Counted from the first letter of the stretch, positions 7,595 to 16,873 are shown. The stretch: 36,372 nucleotides of DNA from Frankia tisae (GCF_025403405.1 NZ_JANEZT010000016.1:1-36372); one strand, 5' to 3'. Notes: generated by a model from the letters alone, not told the origin. Made by a program: numbers and translations.

Positions 7595-10500
7595 ATGCAT
7601 GACGGCACAGATCACGAAGACGCTTCCGCCACCGCCGTTACCACCGCCGCCGCGCCCATCCGGCCGGCGGCGCCGGCCGGATGGGCGGCGGGTGATGACC
7701 GTCCGTCACTGCCGGCTGCGGCGTACCCGCAGTTCGTTGATCGTCACATCGGCCCGGACACCGAGGCCCAGCGGCTCATGCTCGCCGCGCTCGGGGTGGA
7801 GTCGCTGCGGGCGCTGACCGATGCCGCGGTGCCGGCCGTCATCCACGACCGCACCCTCGAGCTGCCCGCCGCGCTCGACGAGACGGCGGTCCTGGCGGCG
7901 CTGCGCGCGCTCGGTCGCGACAACCGCCCGGTGCCGTCCATGATCGGCCTGGGGTTTCACCCCGCGGTGATGCCGGGTGTCATCCAGCGCAACGTCCTGG
8001 AGAACCCCGCCTGGTACACGGCTTACACGCCGTATCAGCCGGAGATCTCCCAGGGCCGGCTGGAGGCGCTGCTCAACTTCCAGACGGTGATCACTGATCT
8101 GACCGGCCTGGCGGTGGCCGGAGCGTCCCTGCTCGACGAGCCGACCGCCGCGGCCGAGGCGATGCAGATCGCGCTGCGCACGGCGAAGGGGTCTCGGACG
8201 ACGTTCCTCATCGATGCGGACACGCTCCCGCAGACGATCGCGGTTGTGGCGACCAGGGCGGAGGCGCTGGGCGTGACCGTCCACGTCGCCGACCTGTCCG
8301 GCGGCCTGGTGGCGGGCGATCCCGCGGCGAACGGTGCCGCCGGAGTGCCCGCGGAAGTGCTGGACTCGGCGTTCGGTCTGCTGCTGTCCTATCCGGGGCC
8401 GGGTGGGGCGCTGCGCGACCCGCGGTCGGTGATCGTCGAGGCACGCGAGCGGGGGATCGTCGTCACGGTCGCGGCCGACCCGCTGGCGCTGGCGCTGCTG
8501 CGCTCGCCCGGTGAGCTCGGCGCCGACATTGCCGTCGGCAGCACGCAGCGGTTCGGGCTGCCGCTGTCGTTCGGTGGACCGCACGCCGGATATCTGGCGG
8601 TCCGCAAGGGTCTGGAGCGGTCCCTGCCCGGACGGTTGGTCGGGGTGTCGGTCGACGCCGATGGGGCGCCCGCCTACCGGCTCACCCTGCAGACCCGCGA
8701 GCAGCACATCCGCCGGGAGAAGGCGACGAGCAACATCTGCACGGCCCAGGTGCTGCCGGCCGTGCTCGCCTCGATGTACGCCGTCTACCACGGTCCGCAG
8801 GGGCTCGCCGGGATCGCGCGGCGCATCCACGGCCTTACGGTCCGGCTCGCCGCGGGACTGCGGGCCGCCGCGGTGCCCATCGGGGCCGACGCCTTCTTCG
8901 ACACCGTCGTTGCCGCGGTGCCCGGCCGGGCCGCCGAGGTGGTGGCCGCGGCGCTGGCGCACGGCGTCAACGTGCGGCTCGTCGACGGCGACCACGTCGG
9001 GGTCTCCTGCAACGAGACGACCGTGGAGGCGGACCTGCGGGCGGTCTGGGCGGCATTCGGGGTGCCCGTGCCGGCGTCGGCCGAGGTGACGGGCCCGACT
9101 GCCCCGACGGCGCTGCCCGGCGAGCTGGTGCGTACCGACTCCTACCTGGAGCACCCGGTTTTCCACGAGCACCGGTCCGAGACGGCGATGCTGCGCTACC
9201 TGCGCCGGCTGTCCGACCTCGACCTGGCCCTCGACCGGGGCATGATCCCGCTGGGATCCTGCACGATGAAGCTGAACGCGACCACCGAAATGGCCGCCGT
9301 CACCTGGCCGGAGTTCGCCGACATTCACCCGTTCGCCCCCCTCGACCAGGCCGGCGGATACCTGACGATGATCCGGGATCTGGAGGACTGGCTGGCCCGG
9401 ATCACCGGATATGCGGGCGTTTCGGTGCAGCCGAACGCCGGCAGCCAGGGGGAGCTCGCCGGCCTGCTGGCGATTCGCGCCTATCACCGCGACAATGCGG
9501 TGCCCGGCGCCCCGGTCCGCGACGTCTGCCTCATTCCCTCCTCCGCGCACGGGACGAACGCGGCGAGCGCCGCGATGGCCGGAATGCGCGTCGTCGTGGT
9601 CGCCTGCGACGACGACGGGAACGTCGATCTCGACGATCTGGCGCTCCGGGCGCGGGCGAACGTGGACGTTCTCGCCGCGCTGATGGTGACCTATCCGTCG
9701 ACGCACGGAGTCTACGAGGAAGGCATCGGGCAGGCGTGCGCGATCGTGCACGAGGCCGGCGGGCTGGTCTACGTCGACGGTGCGAATCTCAACGCGCTCG
9801 TCGGGCTTGCGAAGCCAGGCCAGTTCGGCGCCGACGTCAGCCATCTCAACCTGCACAAGACGTTCTGTATCCCGCACGGTGGTGGCGGTCCCGGGGTCGG
9901 CCCGGTCGCGGTCGGCAAGAAGCTGCTGCCTTACCTGCCGAACCATCCGTTGCGGGCGGAGGCCGGGCCGGTGAGTGGGGTCGGGCCCATCTCGGGATCG
10001 CCGTGGGGCTCCGCCGGAATCCTGATGATTCCCTGGGCGTACATTCAGATGATGGGGGCGGACGGCCTGCGTCAAGCCACCTCGGTTGCCGTTCTGAACG
10101 CCAACTACATCGCCCACCGCCTTCGTCCGCACTATCCGGTTCTCTACGCCGGGCGCGGCGGACTGGTCGCGCACGAATGCATTCTTGACCTGCGGCCGTT
10201 GACGAAGGGCACCGGGGTCACCGTGGACGATGTGGCCAAGCGGCTCATCGACTACGGTTTTCACGCGCCGACCATGTCCTTCCCGGTGGCCGGCACCCTG
10301 ATGGTCGAACCGACCGAGAGCGAGGACCTGGCCGAGATCGACCGCTTCTGCAATGCCATGATCGCGATTCGTGCGGAGGCCGACAGGGTCGGCGACGGTA
10401 CTTGGCCGCGTACGGACAACCCGTTGCGCAACGCCCCGCACACCGCCAGCATGGTCACCGCCGATGAATGGCCGCATCCTTATCCGCGATCCGTCGCCGC

Positions 10501-10657
10501 CTACCCGGTCGCCTCGCTGCGGGCCGCTAAGTACTGGCCGCCGGTGCGCCGGATCGATGGGGCGTACGGCGATCGCAACCTGGTCTGCACCTGCCCGCCG
10601 GTCGAGTCCTTTGCCGTGCGGTCGGAGGACGGCCCGGTGCTCGTCGCCGCCGGTTGA
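7595..10657 (+). CDS. gcvP: Glycine dehydrogenase (decarboxylating), P-protein of the glycine cleavage system
   Basis: This 1020-residue protein is a full-length, single-chain P-protein. It decarboxylates glycine using PLP and passes the aminomethyl group to lipoyl-GcvH. The N-terminal half begins with [13 protein letters not shown] and carries the [11 protein letters not shown] block; the C-terminal half carries [18 protein letters not shown] with the PLP lysine at about K755. Length is slightly above the usual 950-ish residues because of a Pro/Ala-rich N-terminal 45 residues. The ATG at 7595 has CCGGAG eight bases upstream. No gcvT or gcvH gene lies nearby, so the system is split here. Control is by the tandem glycine riboswitch immediately upstream. 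The identification is certain. Confidence 0.98.
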   Translation: MHDGTDHEDASATAVTTAAAPIRPAAPAGWAAGDDRPSLPAAAYPQFVDRHIGPDTEAQRLMLAALGVESLRALTDAAVPAVIHDRTLELPAALDETAVLAALRALGRDNRPVPSMIGLGFHPAVMPGVIQRNVLENPAWYTAYTPYQPEISQGRLEALLNFQTVITDLTGLAVAGASLLDEPTAAAEAMQIALRTAKGSRTTFLIDADTLPQTIAVVATRAEALGVTVHVADLSGGLVAGDPAANGAAGVPAEVLDSAFGLLLSYPGPGGALRDPRSVIVEARERGIVVTVAADPLALALLRSPGELGADIAVGSTQRFGLPLSFGGPHAGYLAVRKGLERSLPGRLVGVSVDADGAPAYRLTLQTREQHIRREKATSNICTAQVLPAVLASMYAVYHGPQGLAGIARRIHGLTVRLAAGLRAAAVPIGADAFFDTVVAAVPGRAAEVVAAALAHGVNVRLVDGDHVGVSCNETTVEADLRAVWAAFGVPVPASAEVTGPTAPTALPGELVRTDSYLEHPVFHEHRSETAMLRYLRRLSDLDLALDRGMIPLGSCTMKLNATTEMAAVTWPEFADIHPFAPLDQAGGYLTMIRDLEDWLARITGYAGVSVQPNAGSQGELAGLLAIRAYHRDNAVPGAPVRDVCLIPSSAHGTNAASAAMAGMRVVVVACDDDGNVDLDDLALRARANVDVLAALMVTYPSTHGVYEEGIGQACAIVHEAGGLVYVDGANLNALVGLAKPGQFGADVSHLNLHKTFCIPHGGGGPGVGPVAVGKKLLPYLPNHPLRAEAGPVSGVGPISGSPWGSAGILMIPWAYIQMMGADGLRQATSVAVLNANYIAHRLRPHYPVLYAGRGGLVAHECILDLRPLTKGTGVTVDDVAKRLIDYGFHAPTMSFPVAGTLMVEPTESEDLAEIDRFCNAMIAIRAEADRVGDGTWPRTDNPLRNAPHTASMVTADEWPHPYPRSVAAYPVASLRAAKYWPPVRRIDGAYGDRNLVCTCPPVESFAVRSEDGPVLVAAG

Positions 10658-10722
10658 CGCGGCGGGCCGTCGCGGCATCGGCGCTATGACCCGGTCGACT
10701 GCGGAAAGTGACGGGAGAGCGG

Positions 10723-10743
10723 TCCGGACTCTGGTAGTCCGGA
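10723..10743 (+). terminator. Terminator hairpin downstream of gcvP
   Basis: A perfect 8-bp stem TCCGGACT/AGTCCGGA with a 5-nt loop (CTGGT) lies 65 bp after the gcvP stop. There is no T tract. Confidence 0.55.
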
Positions 10744-10767
10744 TTGCGCCGAACCGGAAGGACTAAT

Positions 10768-10793
10768 CCCGGCGGCGAGGGCCCCCCGCCGGG
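10768..10793 (+). terminator. Second hairpin downstream of gcvP
   Basis: An 8-bp stem CCCGGCGG/CCGCCGGG with a 10-nt loop follows the first hairpin by 24 bp. It may be a back-up terminator that insulates the FkbM gene from riboswitch-driven transcription. Confidence 0.45.
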
Positions 10794-10896
10794 GTCACCC
10801 TTCCTGGGCGTGAGGGTTGGGTAGTGCGAGTCTTCCGTTGCGGCAGAATTCGACGGGCCGGCCGCTGGTAGCGGCGAGAAGGTGGTACTACCGCTA

Positions 10897-10924
10897 TTGA
10901 CCGTTGATCAGGTCCCCCTAATAG
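10897..10924 (+). promoter_or_regulatory. Candidate sigma-70 promoter for the FkbM gene
   Basis: TTGACC (10897-10902) and TAATAG (10919-10924) are separated by 16 bp. Transcription would begin near 10931, downstream of a possible GTG at 10928. That supports the ATG at 11006 as the real start, with a leader of about 75 nt. Confidence 0.5.
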
Positions 10925-11005
10925 TGGGTGGTCGGCTGCCGTGGTGGGGTGTGGGCACAATTCACTCCGGCAGATCACTGGTGGGGCAACGGAAGGTTGT
11001 GGCGG

Positions 11006-11758
11006 ATGGATCCTCGGGTGGAAAAGCAGCTGACTCAGCTCCGCCGGAAGGCGGTCGATTCAGGCCTTGGTCCGGCCTTGAAGCTGGTGCGCGACAACAT
11101 CGTGCCGACGGCCCGGCGCAATCGTAATGACGACCGCCACCTGGCATTGCTGCTGTCGTTTGTGTTGCGGGAGAACTCGAACTGCATCGACGTGGGCGCC
11201 CACCGGGGAGACGTGCTCCGGACGATGCTGCGACATGCCCCGCGCGGACGGCACATCGCCTACGAGCCGCTGCCGCACATGGCGGCGTCGCTGATGACCG
11301 ACTTCCCGATGGTCCAGGTGCGCCAGGCCGCGCTGTCGGACACAGCCGGGATGCTGCCCTTCACCTACGTCCGTAGCCGACCGGCGTACAGCGGGCTGCG
11401 TGACCGGGTGCCGGACACGGAGGACGTCGAGCAGATCGAGGTGAAGGTCGAGGTCCTCGACGAGGCGTTGCCCGCGGACTACCGGCCGGCCCTCATCAAG
11501 GTCGACGTCGAAGGCGCCGAGTACGGAGTGTTCCGCGGCGCCCAGAAAATGATCTCCGTCAGCCGACCGCATCTGGTGTTCGAATTCGGCGCCGGGGCGC
11601 GCGACTACGGCACGACGGCGGATGAGATGTACACCCTCGTCGACAGCGATCTGGGGCTGCGGATTTTCGACCTCGACGGCGCTGGTCCCTACACCCTGCC
11701 CACGTTCCGGGACACGTTCGAGACCGGTCGCCGCTTCAACTTCGTCGCACATCCCTGA
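11006..11758 (+). CDS. FkbM family SAM-dependent methyltransferase
   Basis: This 250-residue protein is a class I SAM-dependent methyltransferase of the FkbM type, a family that usually O-methylates sugars or polyketide hydroxyls. Motif I, IDVGAHRGD, is at about residues 61-69; the acidic residue of motif II lies in AYEPLPHM near 85-92; the family motif LIKVDVEGAE is at 163-172. The N-terminal 45 residues are basic and helical. The ATG at 11006 has GGAAGG nine bases upstream; a longer reading from a GTG at 10928 would start inside the promoter region. It is a single-gene unit between a terminator pair and a 315-bp gap, with no glycosyltransferase or polyketide gene beside it, so the substrate is unknown. 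Confidence 0.87.
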   Translation: MDPRVEKQLTQLRRKAVDSGLGPALKLVRDNIVPTARRNRNDDRHLALLLSFVLRENSNCIDVGAHRGDVLRTMLRHAPRGRHIAYEPLPHMAASLMTDFPMVQVRQAALSDTAGMLPFTYVRSRPAYSGLRDRVPDTEDVEQIEVKVEVLDEALPADYRPALIKVDVEGAEYGVFRGAQKMISVSRPHLVFEFGAGARDYGTTADEMYTLVDSDLGLRIFDLDGAGPYTLPTFRDTFETGRRFNFVAHP

Positions 11759-11784
11759 CGGTCGTCTGCCGGGGCTGTTCGTCC

Positions 11785-11804
11785 CCCGCCTGCCCCGTGG
11801 CGGG
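11785..11804 (+). terminator. Weak terminator candidate after the FkbM gene
   Basis: A 6-bp stem CCCGCC/GGCGGG with an 8-nt loop begins 26 bp after the stop codon. It is short and has no T tract. Confidence 0.3.
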
Positions 11805-12073
11805 CCGGCGCGCCTTGTATGCGGGGCACGCGCCCGACCATGGGAAGCCGAGAACAAGAACCGGACAAGAGTTCTTACGAGGGCTCAAACAACCGTGTAC
11901 GAAGAGCGACGATTCGGTACGGTCTCGGCAGGCCACGGTGATCGACCCATCGGAGCCATCCGGACGCCAGCGGTGCCGCCGCAGCTGCCGGATCCGCGGA
12001 TGGATCGCCAGGAGGCATCGGCCGTACGCGGCCGGTACCCGCGCCACCTGTCCGGTCAACTGAGAGGCTACTC
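11805..12073. other. Gap upstream of the GGDEF gene
   Basis: No gene is supported. Short frames here lack ribosome sites and have unfavourable codon use. The stretch is locally less GC-rich around 11850-11930 (for example AAGAGTTCTTACGAGG), as expected for promoter DNA, but I cannot point to a convincing -35/-10 pair. Confidence 0.5.
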
Positions 12074-12157
12074 ATGGCCCGGTCCCCCCGGAGTGGCTGT
12101 TCGCCGCCAGCCGTTCTCGCATCGTCAACGAATCCCGCGTTCCGAACCACTGGGTGA
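12074..12157 (+). CDS. Possible 27-residue leader peptide coupled to the GGDEF gene
   Basis: An ATG at 12074 is preceded by GAGAGG at 6 bases and opens a 27-codon frame that ends TGA at 12155-12157. This stop overlaps the GTG (12154) and ATG (12157) starts of the GGDEF protein in the sequence GTGATG, a typical translational-coupling layout. The peptide is Ser/Pro/Arg-rich and has no recognisable function. It would explain how a gene with no ribosome site of its own is translated. Equally it could be a chance short frame. Confidence 0.4.
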   Translation: MARSPRSGCSPPAVLASSTNPAFRTTG

Positions 12158-15100
12158 TGCCGGCCCCACCGCGGCGTGCCTGGCGGGGCTGTGGCTGGGT
12201 CGTCTGTCTCGGTGCTGCGCTGGCCGCGGCCGTCGGATCCGTCCTGCCGCCCATCGCAGGCGTCGGGCTCGACGTCCGGATGGCGTTGTACCTGCTGGCG
12301 GACCTGGTGGCCGCCGTTGCCCTGCTCGTCGTTCCGCGAGGTCTCGCCCCGGTCCCGCGGCGTGGCTGGATGCTCCTCGCGGGCAGTCAGGTTCTCTCGG
12401 CCGCAACCGACGTGGCCCTCTCTATCTCCCTGCGCACGTCTTCGGCCACAGTTGGTGTGGCGTTGACGGACATTGCTCTGCTCCTCCGGTATCCGCTGCT
12501 GGTCCTGGGCCTGGCGGCGCTGGTACGGGCGCGCGGTCCCGGGCGGAACGCGGCAAGCCTGCTGGACATCGCGATGTTCCTCGCCGCGGCCGCCTTGCCG
12601 GCCTGGGTGTATCTGGTGGCACCGGCGGTGCGGACCGGGGGTGCTCCGGGGGGCGGGATCGTCCCGGCGGTGTGCGCGGCGGCGGGTCTGTTGGTCGTCG
12701 GTGTGACCGTCCGAATCGCGTCGGGCGATGGCGAGCGCCCGGCCACGTTGCTTCTCCTGGCGGGCGGGGTGCTCGTGAGTGTGGTGGCAGACGCCGTCGA
12801 GGTCTGCACTCGCATCGGTGACGCCGTCGCGAGCAACGTGGGCATCGGCGGTTCGGGCGGCACGGCGATCGATGGCGGGGATGCTGCCCGGATGGTGAGC
12901 GCCCTGCTCCTCGCCGCTGCCGTACTCCATCCCTCGCTGGCCCGATCGGGCCAGTCGGCGGTGGTGCCGGCGGTGCCGGTCCGTGACGGGTTGCGGGTGG
13001 CCGCATTGTGCGGCGTCGGACTGGTCGGGCCGACGGTTCTCGGGGTGCAGGCTGGACACGGCGATCTCCGCGACGTCCGCGTGATCGCGATGGTGAGCGC
13101 CGGGATCATGCTTTTGATCATCGCTCGGATGGCCCGGCTGGAGGCCGAGCAGCGACATCTCGCGATCACAGATGGCCTGACCGGGCTACGGAGCCGCCGA
13201 TATCTGGAGGCCGAGATGCGGGTCGTCGCCCGGCGGGCTCGTCGGGTCGGATCGAGGATGGGCCTGCTCCTCGTCGACGTCGACCACTTCAAGTCCGTGA
13301 ATGACCGGTTCGGCCACCCGGCCGGCGACCAGGTGCTCACGGAGGTGGCCAGGCGGCTGCTCACGGTGACCCGTCCGGGGGATGTCGTGGCCCGCTACGG
13401 GGGGGAGGAGTTCGCGCTGCTTGCGAAAGACGTCCGGGGCGACGCACTGGCAGACATCGCCGAGCGGCTACGGCTCGGGGTGGGTAGGGAACCCGTGGAG
13501 GTGACGCCGCCGGTGTCGGACGCGGCAGCCTCCGCCGGCTGGTCGGCTGCAGCCGCCGACAGATCGGCCCCGACCGTCGGCGCGGGCGCGGCGGCGGTCG
13601 GTGTCCCCGCCCGGCCGGGCGGTACCGAGGGCGTCCGGCCGCCCGTCGGGACGGACCCGCAGGGGCACGGCGCGGGCGACCGCGCGGGGAACGCCGCTCC
13701 CGGCAGTGGTGATGCTGGCGGTGGTGATGCTGGCGGTGGTGATGCTGGCATGCCGCTGGGGGGAGTCGCCCTACGAACCACGGCGGCGACGACTCGCGCG
13801 CCGGGCCGGCGAGGCGCGGCGGGCCGGCTTCGGAACACCGCGGGCGCCGGGTCGGTGCCGGTGACGGTGACGGTCTCGGTCGGCGGCGCGGTCCTGCCCG
13901 ACGACGCGGACGATGTCCGCGCGCTGGTCGAGGTCGCGGACCGCGCTCTGTACGTCGCCAAGGAGACGGGCCGGAACCGGGTCGCGATCGGTCCGGAGGG
14001 GACGGCACCGGCGGGGCGGGCCCCGGCCGCGACGCCGGCACCCGCTCGGCCGGCCTCGCCTCGTCCGCGACCGGCCGGACTGTCGGCGGTCGGTCGCCCG
14101 GCCGTCGGTCTGCCGGCCGTCGGTCTGCCGGCCGTCGGTCTGCCGGCGTTCGGTCTCTCCGCGCTCGACTCCGTGCCATCCCGTCGCCTGCCGATGGAAG
14201 GGGCCGCTGGTGATCGTTCCGCGGCCGGCGGGGCCGCGGTTGATCCACTCGGCCTCGGCCCGCCCATGCTTCTGCGGGCAGCCGTTGATCCGTTCGGATC
14301 GGTGCCCCCGCTCCGGCCGAGTGGACCACTTGGTGCACTCGGCGCGCCCGCGTCCGGGTGGGGCGGGTGGTGGGCCGGTGACGACGGCGAACAGGCCCGA
14401 TCGGGCCCTGCAACCAGCGTCGATCCGGACGGCACACCGGCCTCGTCCACCGAGCCGGTGGCGGCAGACGTGGCCGCCTCGGTGGTCGCCGCCGCGGTGG
14501 CCGCGGTACTGGCCGCGGAGCCGCATGCGCTGGCCGGATGCCTACCCGACGGCATCGAGCGCCTGCGCCGGATCGCCGAGCAGGTCGACGCCTGCCACGC
14601 ACCGCGAGCGGACGGCCGGGCGGTGGGGCGGTGGCTTGCCGAGGTCCTCACCGTGCTCGGCCATGCCGCCGTGACGCGGCACCGGGCCCGCCTGGCAGGG
14701 CGGCTGCACAACGTGGGCAAGATCCTCCTTCCGCCGCATGTGCTGGCCCGACCGGGCCCCCTGGATGCCGAGGAGTGGCGGCTGATCCGGATGCACCCGC
14801 TGATGGGCGCGAACCTGCTGGCCCAGGTGCCGGGTTTGCAGATCGAGGCGGAGATCATCGCCCAACAGCGGGAGTGGTTCGGCGGAGGCGGCTACCCCAG
14901 TGGGATCGCCGGGTCCGGGATCCGGATCGAGGCACGAGCCCTGGCGGTCTGCACGGCCTGGGCGGCGATGCGCGGTGGGCGAGGCGGGCGGGATCCCCTG
15001 AGCGGGCCAGCCGCCCGCGAGCAGCTGCGGGTGGGGCGCGCCACCCAGTTCGACCCGGTGGTCGTCGACGTCTTTCTCGCCCTGGAGTCGGACCGGCGAG

Positions 15101-15207
15101 TCGGACTGCCCCATCCGGGCGACCGACTTGTGACCACCCCGGCCGCGCGGGCGGCCGACCGGCCGGTGCTGGACTCGCCCGGCCGCACGCCGGTGTCCCG
15201 GCTGTGA
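12154..15207 (+). CDS. Membrane GGDEF diguanylate cyclase with degenerate HD-GYP-like C-terminus
   Basis: This protein of about 1017 residues has seven or eight membrane helices (about 10-315) as a sensor. The GGDEF domain starts at ITDGLTGLRSRRYL (about 336), has DVDHFKSVNDRFGHPAGD, the catalytic GGEEF at 416-420 and an intact inhibitory RxxD site, RPGD, at 407-410. Residues about 450-567 are a Gly/Pro/Ala-rich insertion inside the domain, before the closing VTVSVGGAVLP strand. A second low-complexity linker spans about 595-760. The C-terminus (about 770-990) resembles HD-GYP, but HD is HN (852-853), HHE is QQRE (904-907) and the DG of the GYP motif is GG, so phosphodiesterase activity is doubtful. 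It probably makes cyclic di-GMP. The ATG at 12157 is an equally good start; numbering is from 12154. Confidence 0.88.
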   Translation: MMPAPPRRAWRGCGWVVCLGAALAAAVGSVLPPIAGVGLDVRMALYLLADLVAAVALLVVPRGLAPVPRRGWMLLAGSQVLSAATDVALSISLRTSSATVGVALTDIALLLRYPLLVLGLAALVRARGPGRNAASLLDIAMFLAAAALPAWVYLVAPAVRTGGAPGGGIVPAVCAAAGLLVVGVTVRIASGDGERPATLLLLAGGVLVSVVADAVEVCTRIGDAVASNVGIGGSGGTAIDGGDAARMVSALLLAAAVLHPSLARSGQSAVVPAVPVRDGLRVAALCGVGLVGPTVLGVQAGHGDLRDVRVIAMVSAGIMLLIIARMARLEAEQRHLAITDGLTGLRSRRYLEAEMRVVARRARRVGSRMGLLLVDVDHFKSVNDRFGHPAGDQVLTEVARRLLTVTRPGDVVARYGGEEFALLAKDVRGDALADIAERLRLGVGREPVEVTPPVSDAAASAGWSAAAADRSAPTVGAGAAAVGVPARPGGTEGVRPPVGTDPQGHGAGDRAGNAAPGSGDAGGGDAGGGDAGMPLGGVALRTTAATTRAPGRRGAAGRLRNTAGAGSVPVTVTVSVGGAVLPDDADDVRALVEVADRALYVAKETGRNRVAIGPEGTAPAGRAPAATPAPARPASPRPRPAGLSAVGRPAVGLPAVGLPAVGLPAFGLSALDSVPSRRLPMEGAAGDRSAAGGAAVDPLGLGPPMLLRAAVDPFGSVPPLRPSGPLGALGAPASGWGGWWAGDDGEQARSGPATSVDPDGTPASSTEPVAADVAASVVAAAVAAVLAAEPHALAGCLPDGIERLRRIAEQVDACHAPRADGRAVGRWLAEVLTVLGHAAVTRHRARLAGRLHNVGKILLPPHVLARPGPLDAEEWRLIRMHPLMGANLLAQVPGLQIEAEIIAQQREWFGGGGYPSGIAGSGIRIEARALAVCTAWAAMRGGRGGRDPLSGPAAREQLRVGRATQFDPVVVDVFLALESDRRVGLPHPGDRLVTTPAARAADRPVLDSPGRTPVSRL
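12939..12952. repeat. GGCCCGATCGGGCC palindrome, copy 1
   Basis: A perfect 14-bp palindrome, extended to 18 bp by CT/AG at its ends (12937-12954), lies inside the GGDEF gene. The same 14-mer recurs at 14394 and 27140. Confidence 0.85.
13702..13746 (+). repeat. Three 15-bp tandem repeats inside the GGDEF domain insertion
   Basis: The unit GGCGGTGGTGATGCT occurs three times, the first with one change (GGCAGTGG). It encodes repeated GGGDA/GSGDA blocks. The period keeps frame, and the location is the low-complexity insertion. Confidence 0.9.
14086..14160 (+). repeat. 15-bp tandem repeats in the linker of the GGDEF protein
   Basis: Three identical units GCCGTCGGTCTGCCG (14101-14145) are flanked by one degenerate unit on each side. 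They encode a pentapeptide repeat of the AVGLP type. Confidence 0.9.
14394..14407. repeat. GGCCCGATCGGGCC palindrome, copy 2
   Basis: A perfect 14-bp palindrome, extended by CA...TG/A-T pairs to CAGGCCC...GGGCCCTG, lies in the linker-encoding part of the GGDEF gene. Confidence 0.85.
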
Positions 15208-15257
15208 GGCTGACCGGGCGTGACTTCCCTTCGACTTCTTCACCGATGGTGCGGTGG

Positions 15258-15280
15258 GCCGATGCCGGCCTGGCATCGGC
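15258..15280 (+). terminator. Terminator hairpin after the GGDEF gene
   Basis: A perfect 9-bp stem GCCGATGCC/GGCATCGGC with a 5-nt loop (GGCCT) begins 51 bp after the stop codon. There is no T tract. Confidence 0.55.
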
Positions 15281-15760
15281 TGGCCCGGCAGCGGGTAGTT
15301 CTTTCCTGATGGGTCCGAGAGTAACCGCTCCGGGCGCTTGGTCAGATACTCACCGTGACCATTTGGGCCAGTAGTGCGGTTCGGGTACGGCGCGGTGTGT
15401 TCGCGTTCGGTCCCGAAAGTGGTGGTTGATACCCGTCCGGAAAGAGGGGGAGTGACGGATAGAGCCGCAACACCGATACTTTGACGCTCCAGCACCTGGC
15501 ATGTGTCGGATCGGTCGTGCTCCGCCAGACCGCGAAGAGGACGCGGCGAACCCGAGCGCGGGGGAGGTACCGGAATCGACCCGGGCGGGTGGGGCGTTGC
15601 GAACGGAGGTACGCAATCATGCGGACAGCGACACGAGGGGGAATCACCACCCGGTCCGCCTGATACCGACTCCGCAACGCCCGTAGCAGATCCCGACGGG
15701 ACGTTTTCACCGGTACGGGGGCTGTCCGTACCCAAGAAAGGTCACGAGAGAGGGGCGTCC
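15281..15760. other. 480-bp leader region of the glycosyltransferase gene
   Basis: No gene of its own is supported. The frame of the downstream glycosyltransferase stays open back to 15503, but that extension has no ribosome site and non-coding character. A nested inverted repeat lies at 15380-15417: TTCGGG/CCCGAA arms enclosing CGCG-GTGTGTT-CGCG. The length and the structured core allow a long regulated 5' leader, but it matches no riboswitch class that I recognise. Confidence 0.45.
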
Positions 15761-16831
15761 GTGCGAACGCTCGAACCCATCAGCCTCGACCTCGACACGA
15801 TCGAGGTGGACAAGCTCGCCAAGGGCATCACCCTGAGCCTGTTGATCCCGGCCCGCGGCCCGGAGGCGGCTCGGACCCTCGGCGAGATCATCGCGCAGAA
15901 CCGGCAGCGGTGGATGCAGGAACGCAGTGTTCTGGACGAGATTGGCGTCGTCGTCGATCCGTCCTCGGACGGGGACGAGCACGACCTCGTGCGCATCGCG
16001 ACGGACGCGGGCGCGAGCTGGGTCGTCCGCGGGCAGTCCGTCCTGCAACGCCATGCCGGCCGGGAGGAGACGGTGACCGGCGGGAAGGCCGGCGCCATGC
16101 GTAGCCTCGCCTACCTTGCGTTCGGCAATCGGCTCATCTTCCACGACGCCGATCTCGAAAGTTACGATCCGTACACGGTGGGGGTGCTCGCCGCAGCGAC
16201 GACGGCGGGGAATGCCCCACTTTTTGTGAACGGAAGTTCGCGTAGGGTGACGGGTGACGGCCAGCCTGGCGGGCGTACCACCGAGATGCTGCGATCGTTG
16301 TTGTCGAAGCAGCTTGCCCGGTATGTGCCGTCCATCACGCGGACTATCCAACCCCTGATCGGGGAGTTCGTCATCGACGCGGATGTCTTCGCGGCGCTGG
16401 CCTTCTCGCGCGGGTATGGCGTGGAGACCTCGCTGAAGGTTCTGGCCCTCGACCTGCTCGACTACTCGGACAGCCTGCAGGTCGAGCTGCCGATCAAGTA
16501 TCAGGTCGGCCAGCATTACCACAGCCTCGTGAAACAGTTCCATGAGATTAGTTTCACAATTGATGTTCTGGAGGCATACTTCCAGCGGCGCCGGGTCGAT
16601 CCGCACGTCGCCATCTGGCAGATCGCGGATAACTACGACCTGCTATTCCCGGGCCGCACCTACGCACTGCACCGACCGCCTGGTTACGACGAGGCGGATT
16701 TCATCCCGCGCATGGGCTTCTACCAGCCGCTGGCCACGGCACCCGCATATCAGGCCCGGCTTCCGGAGATCAAGAGTGCCCGCCGGGTCGCCCTGGACGC
16801 ACTGGGGCGCCGGATGCGCACGTCGGCCTGA
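15761..16831 (+). CDS. GT81-like glycosyltransferase (glucosyl-3-phosphoglycerate synthase type)
   Basis: This 356-residue protein has a GT-A fold resembling glucosyl-3-phosphoglycerate synthases (GpgS, family GT81), which transfer glucose to 3-phosphoglycerate on the way to glucosylglycerate and polymethylated polysaccharides. Visible are the nucleotide-binding start SLLIPARGPEAART (26-39), the GGKAGAMRSL block (107-116), the DAD metal motif in FHDADLESYDP (127-137), GGRTTEMLRSLL (170-181), QPLIGEF (197-203) and RGYGVETSL (217-225). The GTG at 15761 has GAGAGAGGGG just upstream. Length is somewhat above the 310-330 residues typical of GpgS. Activity on 3-phosphoglycerate is inferred; a related acceptor such as glycerate is possible. 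It is a single-gene unit. Confidence 0.75.
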   Translation: MRTLEPISLDLDTIEVDKLAKGITLSLLIPARGPEAARTLGEIIAQNRQRWMQERSVLDEIGVVVDPSSDGDEHDLVRIATDAGASWVVRGQSVLQRHAGREETVTGGKAGAMRSLAYLAFGNRLIFHDADLESYDPYTVGVLAAATTAGNAPLFVNGSSRRVTGDGQPGGRTTEMLRSLLSKQLARYVPSITRTIQPLIGEFVIDADVFAALAFSRGYGVETSLKVLALDLLDYSDSLQVELPIKYQVGQHYHSLVKQFHEISFTIDVLEAYFQRRRVDPHVAIWQIADNYDLLFPGRTYALHRPPGYDEADFIPRMGFYQPLATAPAYQARLPEIKSARRVALDALGRRMRTSA

Positions 16832-16837
16832 CCAATC

Positions 16838-16871
16838 CGCCCCGGCCGGGCTGAGCGGCCCGGCCGGGGCG
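16838..16871. terminator. Bidirectional terminator between glycosyltransferase and TetR genes
   Basis: A perfect 14-bp stem CGCCCCGGCCGGGC/GCCCGGCCGGGGCG with a 6-nt loop (TGAGCG) fills the 42-bp space between two convergent stop codons. It should stop transcription from both sides. Confidence 0.85.
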
Positions 16872-16873
16872 CG

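Noticed and set aside
7706-10678. 990-codon open frame on the minus strand opposite gcvP
   Set aside because: The plus strand is unmistakably gcvP; the antisense frame is an artefact of high GC at third positions and has no recognisable protein features.
13702-14160. Tandem repeats that could be mistaken for a CRISPR array
   Set aside because: The units are 15 bp with no spacers, lie in frame inside a gene and encode low-complexity peptide repeats.
15503-15760. 86-codon in-frame N-terminal extension of the GT81-like protein
   Set aside because: The extension is Gly/Arg/Pro-rich and unlike the family, whereas the GTG at 15761 has an excellent ribosome site and starts just before the conserved fold.
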